Of a stretch of 64,000 bases of DNA, positions 47,322 through 57,752 are shown one piece after another (the stretch's first letter is position 1; each line of letters begins with the position of its first letter). Origin of the DNA: Psychromonas sp. MME1 (GTDB lineage: Bacteria; Pseudomonadota; Gammaproteobacteria; Enterobacterales; Psychromonadaceae). The notes under the pieces are model-generated. The model saw only the letters and a list, made by a program, of their open reading frames with translations, was not told the origin of the DNA and ran no database searches. Position numbers and translations under genes: made by a program. Where the stretch lies: assembly GCF_041080865.1 (NCBI RefSeq), contig NZ_CP160906.1, positions 1,116,001-1,180,000 of the forward strand. Direction: 5' to 3'.

Positions 47322-48440
47322 TTATCCGCGATAATAACGCTGCGCTACAAAAGGCATTTTTTCAACTTTCATGGCTAATTTCTTACCACGTACTGAGGCA
47401 TAAAGTTCAGTGCCAAGTTCAATAAATTTACTGTCAAGATAAGCCATCGCAACGGGCATACCCTTGCTTGGTGCAAAGCTACCGCTTGTGACGATACCTA
47501 TTTCATTATCTTGAGTATCAAAAAGTAGTGTACCTTCGCGCACGGGGGCTTTACTAATACCCAATAAACCAACTCGTTTACGCTTGATTTTTTTTGTTTT
47601 TATTTGCGCCAGAATAATATCTGCGCCAAGAAAGCCCCCTGCTCTTTGCCCATCTTCACGACGCACTTTACTCATCGCCCATAACAGACTGGCTTCCACG
47701 GGTGTCGTAGTTTGATCAATATCATGACCATACAAACAGAGGCCACACTCCAAACGTAACGAATCACGCGCGCCCAAACCAATCCATTCTACCTCCGAAA
47801 ATGCCTGTAAAGCACGGGCCAATACCTGCGCATAGTCCGCTGGCACCGATATTTCAAAACCATCTTCACCCGTGTAACCTGAGCGGCTGACGTAACATTC
47901 AATATCGAGCAGTTGCATGGTGGTGCAATCCATGAATCGCAACTCATTAACGGCGGGATTAATCTGCGATAATATCTTTGCGGCGAGCGGCCCTTGCAGT
48001 GCCAGCAGTGCGCGATCATCTATGACTTCAAGGCGTACATCATTGGGCAAATTTGCCTTTAAGTGATTAATGTCTTGCTTCTTACATGCTGCATTAACCA
48101 CAATAAAGAGATGGTCGCCAAAATTACTGACCATAAAATCATCAAGGATGCCGCCCTGCTCATTGGTAAAAAAGGCGTAACGTTGCTTGCCCTTCTCTAA
48201 ATCAACAATATCAACAGGCACTAACGCTTCTAACGCTTGCGCAGCATTTTCACCTATTAAACGTATTTGCCCCATGTGTGACACATCAAATAAACCGGCC
48301 TTTTCGCGGCAATGTAAATGCTCTTTAAGTACACCTAATTTATATTGCACGGGCATATCATACCCCGCAAAAGGGACCATTTTTCCGCCCATTTCAATAT
48401 GTAGTGCGTGCAGTGGGGTTATAAGTAATTGTTCTGACAT
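47322..48440 (-). CDS. gcvT: Glycine cleavage system T protein (aminomethyltransferase)
   Basis: GcvT transfers the methylene group from the lipoyl arm of GcvH to tetrahydrofolate, releasing ammonia. The product is about 372 residues. Conserved parts are LITPLHALHIEMGGKMVPFAG at the start (split), GLFDVSHMGQI, SRSGYTGEDGFEI, and GLGARDSLRLECGLCLYG. The ATG at 48440 is favoured by GGAG upstream; three earlier in-frame ATGs or codons lack it. It is transcribed opposite to gcvH-gcvP, an arrangement unlike the single gcvTHP operon of E. coli. Confidence 0.95.
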   Translation of the reverse strand: MSEQLLITPLHALHIEMGGKMVPFAGYDMPVQYKLGVLKEHLHCREKAGLFDVSHMGQIRLIGENAAQALEALVPVDIVDLEKGKQRYAFFTNEQGGILDDFMVSNFGDHLFIVVNAACKKQDINHLKANLPNDVRLEVIDDRALLALQGPLAAKILSQINPAVNELRFMDCTTMQLLDIECYVSRSGYTGEDGFEISVPADYAQVLARALQAFSEVEWIGLGARDSLRLECGLCLYGHDIDQTTTPVEASLLWAMSKVRREDGQRAGGFLGADIILAQIKTKKIKRKRVGLLGISKAPVREGTLLFDTQDNEIGIVTSGSFAPSKGMPVAMAYLDSKFIELGTELYASVRGKKLAMKVEKMPFVAQRYYRG

Positions 48441-48855
48441 TGGCAAATACTCCATATAGTGCAATGGTTGAATTAATGGTTAACGTAGTTAGGCGATGGA
48501 TGAATGTCATGCCCATCAGGTTCGTTCAAAATCTCCTTTTATCTTAAGCATGTTATCGGTAAAAATAACCGTACGGCATAAATAATGAGAATATTCCAAG
48601 CGCATAATGATCAGTTTGAATTTTAACAAAAAAGTTACATCACCCCTTTTTTTAGCTAAGATTTATACGATTGTTGTTTAAAATATAACTCACTTAGAAA
48701 CTGAAAATAACACTTTATGCTTGATTTAGTAAAGCATTTGGAATAATTTCTATTATAAGAAACAGATGTTCGCTTATTTTTACCTGACTTTTTACCACCA
48801 TTGAAAAATAGATTTCAGCGATGAATACGCTCAATAAATTAGTTAAGGATATGCT
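48441..48855. other. Divergent intergenic region between gcvT and gcvH
   Basis: This 415-base region should hold the promoters for both gcv transcripts. I looked for the conserved glycine-riboswitch pieces on both strands and do not see them. A short CGGT-TATTTTT-ACCG hairpin near 48558-48572 is the only structure noticed. Confidence 0.45.
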
Positions 48856-49245
48856 ATGGAAAGTACATTGAAGTTTACAGAAACACACGAGTGGGCACTT
48901 GATAATGGTGATGGCACCATCACGATGGGCATCTCGAACCAAGCACAAAAGTTTTTAGGTGATGTTGTTTTTGTTGATTTACCAGAGGTTGGAGATGAGG
49001 TCGATGCTGGAGATAGTTTTTCGCTAGTTGAGTCGGTAAAAGCCGCATCGGATCTTTATGCCCCCGTCTCAGGTGAAATTATCGAAATTAATGAAGAGCT
49101 CGAATCAAGTCCCGAGCTAATAAATGAATCCCCCTATTCAGCAGGCTGGATAGTTAAAATTCAACTATCAGATCCAAGCGAGCTCGACGACTTGCTTTCA
49201 AGTGAAGAATATTTGGCATTAAACGAGGATGAGGACGAAGACTAA
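48856..49245 (+). CDS. gcvH: Glycine cleavage system H protein (lipoyl carrier)
   Basis: GcvH shuttles the aminomethyl group on its lipoyl arm between the P, T and L proteins. The 129-residue length is typical. The lipoylation site is K62 in SLVESVKAASDLYAP. GDVVFVDLPEVGDEV precedes it and GWIVKIQLSDPSELDDLLS follows. The C-terminus is notably acidic (NEDEDED). GGATATGCT is a weak ribosome site before the ATG. gcvP follows after 109 bases, probably in one operon. Confidence 0.96.
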   Translation: MESTLKFTETHEWALDNGDGTITMGISNQAQKFLGDVVFVDLPEVGDEVDAGDSFSLVESVKAASDLYAPVSGEIIEINEELESSPELINESPYSAGWIVKIQLSDPSELDDLLSSEEYLALNEDEDED

Positions 49246-49354
49246 TAACGCACTCAATTTATAAATAGTTAGGTGGGATGTATATCAACCCGCCGCTGTT
49301 TTCACCCCTATTGCTATCGTTAACGCTGCTCACTGCCACCGTCTAGGAAAGTAC

Positions 49355-52249
49355 ATGACCGATACCTCGCTGCTTGATCTATTATCTAATAACAATGAAT
49401 TCGCCACCCGTCACAACGGACCAGATAGTGAACAACAAAAGGTGATGCTTGAAACCATCGGCGTTGATAGCCTTGATCAACTGATTGAGGAAACTGTGCC
49501 TGCTGCGATCCGCTTACCTAAAAAATTGCAACTAGGCAATGCGCAAAGTGAATCGGAGATGCTAACTTCGCTTAAGGAGCTCGCCAGCAAAAATGTCTGT
49601 AACCGTAGTTATATCGGGCAAGGTTATTACAACACCTTTACCCCTAATGTGGTGTTGCGCAATGTCTTAGAAAATCCCGGCTGGTATAGCGCCTATACCC
49701 CTTATCAGCCTGAAATATCACAGGGGCGTTTAGAATCTCTGCTAAATTATCAACAAATGATCATGGATTTAACCGCCATGGAAATAGCAAATGCTTCATT
49801 ATTAGATGAAGCAACCGCTGCCGCTGAAGCGATGACCCTTTGTAAACGCGCAGGCAAAAGCAAAAGTAATACCTTTTTTGTCTGTGACGAATTGCACCCA
49901 CAAACGATTGATGTACTACACACTCGCGCCGAGTATATTGGTTTTGAAATTATCACAGGCGCACTCGATGAAATGGACAAACACGATATATTTGCCGCCA
50001 TTTTACAATACCCAAGTACCACGGGGAATGTGCAAGATTTAACGGAACTCATTAGCCAAGCACACAGTAAAAATACTTTAGTAGCGGTTGCCACGGATTT
50101 ACTCGCCTTAACACTGCTCAAAGCGCCCGGTGAAATGGGCGCAGATGTCGTTATTGGTAGTGCACAGCGGTTTGGTGTAGCGATGGGCTTTGGTGGGCCA
50201 CATGCTGCTTTTATGGCAAGCAAAGATAAATTCAAACGCACCCTGCCGGGTCGCATTATTGGCGTTTCTAAAGATAGACGAGGTAATAGCGCCCTGCGCA
50301 TGGCAATGCAAACACGCGAACAACATATCCGCCGTGAAAAAGCGACCTCTAACATCTGTACGGCACAGGCATTGCTTGCCAATATGGCGGCATTTTATGC
50401 AATTTATCATGGTCCCGCAGGCCTGCGTAAAATTGGACGGCGCGTACACCACCTAACGGCGATTCTTGCTGCAGGGTTACAAAGCGAAGGGATCGAACTA
50501 CAACACGCTCACTTTTTCGATACCTTAACCATCAATTGTCCTGATCACGGCAAAGCGATTTACCATCGTGCACTAGCTAAAGGTATGAATTTACGCAAAT
50601 TCCCCACCGCAGATAATGTGCCCGTACAACTTGGTATCAGTCTCGATGAAACTTCAACCATTAATGATGTCGATGATTTACTACTTACAATCACGGGAAA
50701 ATCACTCCAAGCGAGCGACTTTGCCAACGCTATTAGTGCCGATGAATTCGCTGCAATTCCCTTAACTTGTCGCCGCGAGAGTGATTATTTAACGCACCCT
50801 GTTTTTAATAGATATCACAGTGAAACGCAAATGATGCGCTATATGAAAAAATTAGAGAATAAAGATTACTCCTTAACACATGGCATGATCCCACTGGGCA
50901 GTTGCACCATGAAACTTAATGCAGCCGCTGAAATGTTGCCGATCACCTGGCCTGAATTTTCTCAAATACACCCTTTCGCACCGACCGAGCAAAGTTTCGG
51001 TTATCAAGCCTTAGCAGAAAAATTAACGGAGATGTTATGTGAGATTACCGGTTACGATGGCTTTTCATTGCAACCCAATTCCGGTGCACAAGGTGAATAT
51101 GCTGGGTTGATTGCGATTCAACGTTATCACCAAAGTAACGGCCAAGGTCATCGGAATATTTGTTTAATACCCAGCTCTGCCCATGGCACTAATCCCGCCA
51201 GTGCCGCCATGGTATCAATGCAGGTTGTGGTTGTTGCCTGTGATCCCTTAGGGAATATCGACCATGCGGATCTAAAGGTAAAAATAGAAACGCACCGTGA
51301 TAATCTCTCATGTATTATGATCACTTATCCTTCAACGCACGGTGTTTATGAAGAAGGGATTCAAGAAGTATGCACATGGGTACACGAGGCAGGTGGTCAA
51401 GTTTACCTCGATGGTGCCAACATGAACGCACAAGTTGGGCTAACAAGCCCCGGATTTATTGGCGCTGATGTTTCCCATTTGAACCTGCATAAAACCTTCT
51501 GCATTCCCCATGGCGGTGGCGGCCCCGGCGTGGGGCCAATCGGCGTAAAAGCGCACCTCATCCCATTTTTACCCGGACACATTGAAGTGACTGAGTCTGC
51601 CGATAATAAACACTATGCCGTTTCCGCAGCGGAACTCGGATCAGCTTCTATTCTGCCAATCTCCTACGCCTATGTTGCCATGATGGGTGAAGCGGGATTA
51701 ACACAGGCGACTAGGCTTGCCATACTCAATGCCAATTACATTATGGCGCGTTTACGTCCACACTACCCAGTTTTATATCGCGGTAAAGCGGGTCGTGTTG
51801 CCCACGAATGTATTATTGATATTCGCCCTATCGAAGCAGCATCGGGCATTTCAGGCGAAGATATTGCCAAACGTTTAATGGACTACGGCTTTCACGCACC
51901 AACCATGTCTTTTCCCGTTGCGGGCACATTAATGATAGAACCAACGGAATCGGAGGATTTAGCCGAATTAGATAGATTTTGTGATGCCATGATTGCGATT
52001 CGCCAAGAAATTGCTCAACTGCAAAGCGGCGTGTGGACAGCTACGGATAACCCATTAACCAATGCCCCTCATACACAGGCCGATTTAATGGATGATATAT
52101 GGCCACACAGTTACAGTAAAGAAGTCGCTTGCTTCCCCACTCAACAGAGTAAAGAGAGCAAATACTGGCCAGCAGTCAATCGCGTTGACAACGTCTTTGG
52201 CGACCGCCACCTATTCTGCGCCTGCCCAAGTATTGACAATTATGAGTAG
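49355..52249 (+). CDS. gcvP: Glycine dehydrogenase (decarboxylating), P protein
   Basis: GcvP decarboxylates glycine with PLP and loads the aminomethyl group on GcvH. The 964-residue fused (alpha2-type) form matches E. coli GcvP. The N-terminus [18 protein letters not shown], a central EATAAAEAM segment, the PLP lysine in [20 protein letters not shown] and the C-terminal [14 protein letters not shown] are all conserved. Operon with gcvH is likely; no terminator is visible after the stop before the convergent response-regulator gene. Confidence 0.97.
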   Translation: MTDTSLLDLLSNNNEFATRHNGPDSEQQKVMLETIGVDSLDQLIEETVPAAIRLPKKLQLGNAQSESEMLTSLKELASKNVCNRSYIGQGYYNTFTPNVVLRNVLENPGWYSAYTPYQPEISQGRLESLLNYQQMIMDLTAMEIANASLLDEATAAAEAMTLCKRAGKSKSNTFFVCDELHPQTIDVLHTRAEYIGFEIITGALDEMDKHDIFAAILQYPSTTGNVQDLTELISQAHSKNTLVAVATDLLALTLLKAPGEMGADVVIGSAQRFGVAMGFGGPHAAFMASKDKFKRTLPGRIIGVSKDRRGNSALRMAMQTREQHIRREKATSNICTAQALLANMAAFYAIYHGPAGLRKIGRRVHHLTAILAAGLQSEGIELQHAHFFDTLTINCPDHGKAIYHRALAKGMNLRKFPTADNVPVQLGISLDETSTINDVDDLLLTITGKSLQASDFANAISADEFAAIPLTCRRESDYLTHPVFNRYHSETQMMRYMKKLENKDYSLTHGMIPLGSCTMKLNAAAEMLPITWPEFSQIHPFAPTEQSFGYQALAEKLTEMLCEITGYDGFSLQPNSGAQGEYAGLIAIQRYHQSNGQGHRNICLIPSSAHGTNPASAAMVSMQVVVVACDPLGNIDHADLKVKIETHRDNLSCIMITYPSTHGVYEEGIQEVCTWVHEAGGQVYLDGANMNAQVGLTSPGFIGADVSHLNLHKTFCIPHGGGGPGVGPIGVKAHLIPFLPGHIEVTESADNKHYAVSAAELGSASILPISYAYVAMMGEAGLTQATRLAILNANYIMARLRPHYPVLYRGKAGRVAHECIIDIRPIEAASGISGEDIAKRLMDYGFHAPTMSFPVAGTLMIEPTESEDLAELDRFCDAMIAIRQEIAQLQSGVWTATDNPLTNAPHTQADLMDDIWPHSYSKEVACFPTQQSKESKYWPAVNRVDNVFGDRHLFCACPSIDNYE

Positions 52250-52350
52250 GGTGAAAAATGGTTGATGACTAGAGCATTACCCCACCTATAAAACTAATTA
52301 AATTTTTAATAAATTTTGTGAGTAAGTTTTATCATATTCGCGACTTTCAA

Positions 52351-53602
52351 CTATGAAACTAATTTGTTACGCCCATTGTCTTTTGCAATATACAGTTTTT
52401 CATCGGCTAGCCTCATCATTGATTTAAGATCTTTTTTTATACCATGAAATAAACCGATGGAAACGGTAACATTAATCTTTACACCATCTTTTTTATATGA
52501 CGTTGATGCTATTTTTTTTCTCAAGATTTCAAAAACATCAATAGCTTTCTTTAGCGTCAAATCAGAAAGAACAATACAAAACTCCTCTCCACCATTCCTA
52601 ACAATAAGATCTTTTTTTCTGAGGCTAGATTTCAAAACTTGGCTAATTAATTTTAAAATATCATCACCAATATCATGGCCATAAGTATCATTAATAAGCT
52701 TAAAATGATCTATGTCTATCATTGCAACAGATAAATAACTGTTAGAAATAAGTGCAGATTGTATTAATTTTTTAGACTCGCTTTCTAAAGCACGTCGATT
52801 TTTTAGTTGAGTAAGCGGATCAATTGTAGCCTCTATACTTTTTTCTTTTATAGTATCTAGCATTTCGAGCACTTGCATAATTCTAAGAGTTAATTGCTCT
52901 TTAACAAAAGGTTTAGTAATAAAGTCATTTGCTCCTTTTTTCAAAAATTCAATAGAAAGTTGGCTATTGTAACCATGTGGTGTAACACCAAGAATTCCAA
53001 GAGTAGTAGATGGAAATTGCTCTCTTATATCTTCAACAAGCTCTACACCTTGTATTTCTCCACTTATATCAAGAATCAATTAAAACAAGTTGAATATCTC
53101 GGTGCTCTTTTAATAAAGCTAATGTGTTCTGGGCATTATTACTTTGTAAAGAGTCTAATCCAAATTGCTGTAAATTTTTTGCTAATTTATTACGAAAACT
53201 CTCCGAACCATCAACAATTAATGCCTTACTAAAACTATTTTTATATACGCGCTCAATTAGCCTTGTACTATAAAGAATGTCACTATTGGGTTTTTTGAGT
53301 AAATACTCAAAAACACACTTATCTAACAATATCTCTCTGATTTCATTAGAGTACTCTTCTGTATACACAATAGTTGGGATTTCATTTTCAATGAGTAAAT
53401 CAACTCCCTGCCCATCCATTGCACCTTCAAGATAATAATCAAGCAAAGCAATAAATACATTATCTTTATTAGTTTTTAAGTATGCTTGAAGTTGATGAAA
53501 ATTAGCTACACTATCTACAGGGTAAGTAAAATTTTCATTTAATTCCTCAATCTTCTTTTTTAATAATTGCGGATTATCTTCTATTAATAATATTTTTTTC
53601 AT
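52351..53602 (-). pseudogene. Response regulator with two receivers and a GGDEF domain, frameshifted
   Basis: The N-terminal frame encodes a first receiver (KKILLIEDNPQLL, then IALLDYYLEGAMDGQG) and the start of a second (ALIVDGSESFRNKLAKN). It breaks near 53069-53085 at LVLIDS. The next frame continues with the second receiver (SGEIQGVELVEDI, then DFITKPFVKEQL) and a diguanylate cyclase domain with active motif RNGGEEFCI. A short duplication (TTGATTCTTGAT) at the break suggests a 7-base slippage insertion, equal to +1. The intact protein would make c-di-GMP. The start codon directly follows the stop of the remnant upstream (TAAATG). Confidence 0.8.
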
Positions 53603-53810
53603 TTAAAAATTACCCGTATCACATAAATCAGTCAAACGCTTTAAATTTCTATCAGCTGTTTCTTTCGTTAAGGTGCGAACTACATTAGGGTACTTTTGGT
53701 TTGACCAATATAGTTGCAATGCAGCGATGCTTTGTTTGAGTAATTTTTGTGATAATTTCACATTACTCGCTCTTTGCGTTTCAATACTTTTTTGTATCTT
53801 GTTAAGAAAG
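53603..53810 (-). pseudogene. C-terminal remnant of an unidentified gene upstream of the response regulator
   Basis: An open stretch without a convincing start encodes a helical segment (SIETQRASNVKLSQKLLKQS, then LTKETADRNLKRL) and ends with a TAA that touches the ATG of the response-regulator gene, as in an operon. It could be the tail of a sensor gene or a 52-residue protein from the GTG at 53761. I do not recognise it. Confidence 0.35.
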
Positions 53811-53836
53811 ACTTACCAAAAGTCATACCATAACAC

Positions 53837-54058
53837 TCAAAGGTGAAGATATACATGGCTTGTATAAATCGCTTTTTTTACAGCAGTAAGGTAAATACCA
53901 GATAAGTTTTTACTTTTATTTAGAAAAAACTTTAAAATAGCTTCATTTTCAAAGGCAACGGTATACTGCGCAGGTGTCATACCATTGATATATTCAACAT
54001 TAGGATTAAACCCTTCATCAATAAAAAGGTTTGTGTGTCCCCTATTAGCGATGTTTCT
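53837..54058 (-). pseudogene. Ankyrin-repeat-like remnant, in frame after the membrane-protein stop
   Basis: Directly after the TAA at 54059-54061 the same frame continues for 73 codons (to a TGA at 53837-53839). The sequence includes FIDEGFNPNVEYINGMTPAQ and AFENEAILKFFLNK, which fits one ankyrin repeat. It has no start codon in a suitable place. It may be the C-terminal part of the upstream protein after a nonsense mutation, or part of another deleted gene. Confidence 0.45.
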
Positions 54059-54820
54059 TTAAATACACAACTCTATTTTTACAGATTTTCTAAAAAGTGA
54101 ATATTTTGTTTTATAGTCGTCAATGATTGAAAACAGCTCTTTCATCGCTTTATCGTATTTTATATCTCCCTCTCTGTCATCAAACCTTCCTCCTCTATCA
54201 CAGTTCCACTGGGGGTGTAGACATAACAGATAATTATCAGGGTTTCTTGGGCCGTATATATAAAAGTTATTGATGAGGAAATCATCAAGTTTCCTGGTTA
54301 ACGGGACAAGAGAATCAAACGATTTCGAGATATTTTCAATAACAAAAGAAATTTTAACTTTTTCTACTTCATACATAAAGTCAGTTAATGGCTCCAAATT
54401 TTTGGAGTAATACGCATGATTTACTTCTACGTCATCAAAGAAACTCATTAATGTCTCATCATCGAGCATTTCGTTTAATTTATTAAATAATGCAATGTCA
54501 TGATCAATTGCTTTTTGGTTAGTTTCACTTTTGTAATTTACTTCAATTTTGGTTTTTTCTCTTTGAAGCAATATATTATGCGTTAGCCCTAAACTTATTA
54601 ATAAGACTCCAATAAGTGAGTCATAAGAACCAAGTATTTTAATGTTGAATTGTGTCACTAGGACGGCATTTATAATACTTTGAAATATGGATGTCGTAGT
54701 AAGGCCTAAGCCAGCAATCACAACGGCCCAAGTAACTTTATTAGAAAACTCTGGAAAGAAAAGCCTAAATGCTTTTTCTATTGTTTCCCACGATATTTGC
54801 AAAACATTCCCCTGAAACAT
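54059..54820 (-). CDS. Membrane protein with two N-terminal helices and a soluble C-terminal region, unknown function
   Basis: The 253-residue protein has two membrane helices (about 29-54 and 63-82) followed by a long charged region with helices (KIEVNYKSETNQKAIDHDI) and a Trp/Cys/Gly-rich segment (LCLHPQWNCDRGGRFDDREG). I recognise no family. Similar two-helix plus cytoplasmic-domain layouts occur in membrane effectors of defence or signalling, but this is speculation. Its stop may be a recent nonsense mutation, because an ankyrin-like segment continues in frame. The ATG at 54820 has only a weak ribosome site. Confidence 0.5.
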   Translation of the reverse strand: MFQGNVLQISWETIEKAFRLFFPEFSNKVTWAVVIAGLGLTTTSIFQSIINAVLVTQFNIKILGSYDSLIGVLLISLGLTHNILLQREKTKIEVNYKSETNQKAIDHDIALFNKLNEMLDDETLMSFFDDVEVNHAYYSKNLEPLTDFMYEVEKVKISFVIENISKSFDSLVPLTRKLDDFLINNFYIYGPRNPDNYLLCLHPQWNCDRGGRFDDREGDIKYDKAMKELFSIIDDYKTKYSLFRKSVKIELCI

Positions 54821-55292
54821 AACGAGGCTGTAGAATTTCTCATTTTTAGCCTGATTTTTTTAAATAAAAAAACACAATAATTCATAATTTATTGATATTC
54901 AATTAAATATTCTGTTTATGATAACTAACTGATCAAATTGAGTGATATATCGCTGAATTGGCTGGATTAGGGAGCGTCCATCTCATCACCCAAACCTTAT
55001 AATTGATTTACATCAATAAAAAGGTTTGGATGTTCTGCACCATACTCGGGGACATCCATATTTGATCCCAACAAAATCAATGCATTAAAACCTTTGGGGG
55101 CGAAAGCGACTTAAGTTTATCAGGATATTATAGTCACAGTATTTATTTCCATACATCAATGGTGCAGAGAGCAAATAAAAACCGTGGTTAGCTCATTCAA
55201 CCATTTAACCATTTAATCGAGAAGTAACAACTCTTTGCTACTGTAGGCAAAAAACAAAGACTTGATCCTGATGGTGTATCCCTTTATTTTTA
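54821..55292. other. 472-bp intergenic region without a recognised gene
   Basis: No reading frame of substance, tRNA or terminator is seen. AAACCTT and AAGGTTTGG elements near 54993 and 55020 form a weak inverted pair around TACATCAATAAA. Confidence 0.35.
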
Positions 55293-56423
55293 TTACTCGG
55301 CTAAAAAGCGGACTCCACCATTTTCAATTAATTTATTATCAAAATCAAAGAAGGTTGCATTTTCCCATGATGAACCGGATTTTTGTTTAAACCCTGATGC
55401 AGAACAAGCATTACTAACCCAAGCTGGTTCCCAATAAATAATGCCAAGAACACTTTGTTTAATCGCCTCTTTTTTTAAATCTAACAACCAACGCGCCTGA
55501 TTTTCTGGGCTTGCAGGTTGATATCCTTTGGGCATGACGGCCAAAACATTATGTAGTTGGTCATTCCATTTATCTGTCCAAGGTAAAGCAGTTTCTACAA
55601 TCATTACATCTTTAGTATAGCGTTTTTTAAGCGCTTTTATATTCTGGCCGAGCTCTGCGATATTTAATTCAGACCATTGTGCATAATAGGATAAACCGAT
55701 TATATCAAAATCAGTGACACCAGCATTTTTTGCAGCCCAAAACCAATGATTAGCATTTGATGCATTGGCTATATGAATGATGATTTTTGCCTGACCATTT
55801 CCTTCTTTACGCGCCGCTTTTATTCCTGCATTTAATAATGCAGCATTACGTACCCAGTTAATTGGGTAGCCTTTGTTATCCCATGGGACCATTATTTCGC
55901 GATCTATCTCATTGCCTATTTGAACATAATCAGGACTTAATTGTGCAAGTGCAAGTCTAGAAAGAACATCATTGCTATATAGGTATACTCTTGCAGCTAA
56001 CGAATCCGTATCCCCTAGATATTTTTCCCAAGCTTTAGGGATAATTTGTGCACTAGGATCTGCCCATGTGTCAGAATAATGAAAATCAAGCATGACTTTC
56101 ATGTTATTAGCCTTTGCTTGTTGAATGCTTAATTTGACATCTGCGTAGTTTGAATAGTGATTAACCTTGCCATCCGCGTCCTGCCAATTTGGATTTACCC
56201 ATATCCGGATCCTAGCCAGATTGCCACCTTGCTCAGATATAATCTGGTAAACATTTTTTGCGCCATCACGATCATAAAAAATGATCCCACAATCTTGCAT
56301 TTGATTAGCCGATGAAAGGTCAACGCCACGAATGAAATTGTTTTCAACAGAAGACACTATATATGCAGGTAGTACAAGCGCTATTAGGCAAAATATTTTT
56401 AGATAATTTGTGTAAAAATACAT
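55293..56423 (-). CDS. Arabinogalactan endo-beta-1,4-galactanase, glycoside hydrolase family 53
   Basis: GH53 enzymes cut beta-1,4-galactan, a plant or algal polysaccharide, outside the cell. The 376-residue precursor has a signal peptide (about 1-26). The family motif FIRGVDLSSANQMQDCGIIF follows near residue 30, then RIRIWVNP. The acid/base Glu is in VQIGNEIDREI and the nucleophile Glu in MIVETALPW. The C-terminus has the usual GIIYWEPAW. No galactan importer is nearby, so it is an isolated gene. Confidence 0.92.
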   Translation of the reverse strand: MYFYTNYLKIFCLIALVLPAYIVSSVENNFIRGVDLSSANQMQDCGIIFYDRDGAKNVYQIISEQGGNLARIRIWVNPNWQDADGKVNHYSNYADVKLSIQQAKANNMKVMLDFHYSDTWADPSAQIIPKAWEKYLGDTDSLAARVYLYSNDVLSRLALAQLSPDYVQIGNEIDREIMVPWDNKGYPINWVRNAALLNAGIKAARKEGNGQAKIIIHIANASNANHWFWAAKNAGVTDFDIIGLSYYAQWSELNIAELGQNIKALKKRYTKDVMIVETALPWTDKWNDQLHNVLAVMPKGYQPASPENQARWLLDLKKEAIKQSVLGIIYWEPAWVSNACSASGFKQKSGSSWENATFFDFDNKLIENGGVRFLAE

Positions 56424-56536
56424 GTTAGGAAATACCTTTTTAGGCAGTCAATTAATTGGTAAATAAAATCTGTAAACGTCTATGGAATCGCATTTTGAAT
56501 TTTTACAATTCAATGAAACAATCCATATCATTAATT

Positions 56537-56742
56537 TTATCTGTTGAAATCATACGCACGTTTAATTTCAACCATTTGCACTGTAGTATGATTGATACCA
56601 TTTATTACGACCAATTTTTTGCGCTAAATAATGGTCAGGATCACGCTTCCACTGCAAAATTGCCTCTGCAGTTTCCCAGTAAGAAATAGCCATTTCTTGT
56701 TCGCCGGCGGTTGCTGCAACAACATCAATGCAGTCATACATG
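56537..56742 (-). pseudogene. Antibiotic biosynthesis monooxygenase (ABM) domain remnant
   Basis: The C-terminal half of an ABM domain is recognisable: YDCIDVVAATAGEQEMAISY, then ILQWKRDPDHYLAQK and WYQSYY. After that the frame shifts, and the expected end VQMVEIKRAYDF appears in another frame up to a TAA at 56537-56539. The N-terminal half is missing. ABM proteins are small oxygenases or haem-degrading enzymes; this copy cannot be functional. Confidence 0.65.
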
Positions 56743-56974
56743 CAAATACAAGGTTTCATTGATACTGGGCATGGCTGTATTGCCAGCAAAGATCCTAAGA
56801 CCGAACTCTACTCCCATCATTAACGCCATCGTTGATAAAAAATTAATTTCTTTTTTTGCATCAATATCGGTAGGATTCATTCGCTTACAGAAAAGCTAAC
56901 GCTATTCATCTCAAAGGTTAAGTCACTTGTAAATTTTCCTCGCTAAATTTTCTTTTTTACCTATTAAGGTCTTT

Positions 56975-57730
56975 ATGAATACACTTATTAAGAAAGTGCT
57001 TTTTTCGCTTTCACTTGTACTATCGACAGCTTCTGTTATCGCTGCCAATCAATCTAACGACTCCTTCAGTCGTGCTAAAAAAAACATGGAGAATGAAGTC
57101 TATAGCAACAATCGTTCTACCCTATATTGTGGTGCGGCATTTGATAAGCGTAAAAATATCACCCCTCCCACGGGTTTTGAAACTTCGACACACTTGAAAC
57201 GCGCTAAAAAAGTTGAATGGGAACATGTCGTGCCCGCTGAAAACTTTGGCCGTACATTTTCAGAGTGGCGCGATGGCGATAAGCAATGTGTGAATAGCAA
57301 AGGTAAGGCATTTAAAGGTAGACGCTGTGCAGAAAAAGTTAATCAAGAGTATCGCTATATGCAAGCGGATATGTTTAATTTATACCCCGCTATTGGCGCT
57401 GTAAATGCGTTAAGAAGTAATTATAATTTTACGATGCTACCTGCCGCAAAAAACAGTTTTGGTAGTTGTGCGATGAAAATAGAGAATAGTAAAGCAGAGC
57501 CACCAGAAGCGGCAAGAGGCCAAATTTCTCGTACTTATTTATACATGGAAGACACTTATAGCCGTTATCGAATGAGTAACCAGCAGAGACAACTGATGAA
57601 TGCATGGGACAAAATGTACCCAGTCAGCGCGTGGGAATGTCAGCGGGCTAAAAAAATAGCAGCCCTGCAAAAAAATAGTAATCATGTTGTGCAAAGTCGC
57701 TGCGAAGCTAAAAATTTGTGGAAAAGATAA
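56975..57730 (+). CDS. endA: Secreted/periplasmic endonuclease I
   Basis: Endonuclease I cleaves double-stranded DNA outside the cytoplasm, in nutrient use and natural-transformation related DNA handling. The 251-residue precursor has a signal peptide ending near IAANQ. The catalytic motif is KKVEWEHVVPAENFGRTF, followed by the cysteine-bearing CGAAFDK and the QADMFNLYPAIGAVNALRSN signature. The closest named relatives are E. coli EndA and Vibrio Dns. No terminator is clear before the convergent DJ-1 family gene. Confidence 0.94.
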   Translation: MNTLIKKVLFSLSLVLSTASVIAANQSNDSFSRAKKNMENEVYSNNRSTLYCGAAFDKRKNITPPTGFETSTHLKRAKKVEWEHVVPAENFGRTFSEWRDGDKQCVNSKGKAFKGRRCAEKVNQEYRYMQADMFNLYPAIGAVNALRSNYNFTMLPAAKNSFGSCAMKIENSKAEPPEAARGQISRTYLYMEDTYSRYRMSNQQRQLMNAWDKMYPVSAWECQRAKKIAALQKNSNHVVQSRCEAKNLWKR

Positions 57731-57752
57731 TGTTCTAAATGGGCAAATATCA

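Noticed and set aside
48441-48855. Glycine riboswitch upstream of gcvT or gcvH
   Set aside because: The GGAGATTTTGAACGAACC segment on the minus strand superficially recalls part of the motif, but the conserved paired aptamer pieces and the ACTCTCAGG-type strand are absent on both strands.
49750-50382. Open frame of 210 codons antisense to gcvP
   Set aside because: Long opposite-strand frames are common in conserved genes of this codon use. gcvP is unambiguous and the antisense product has no domain signature.
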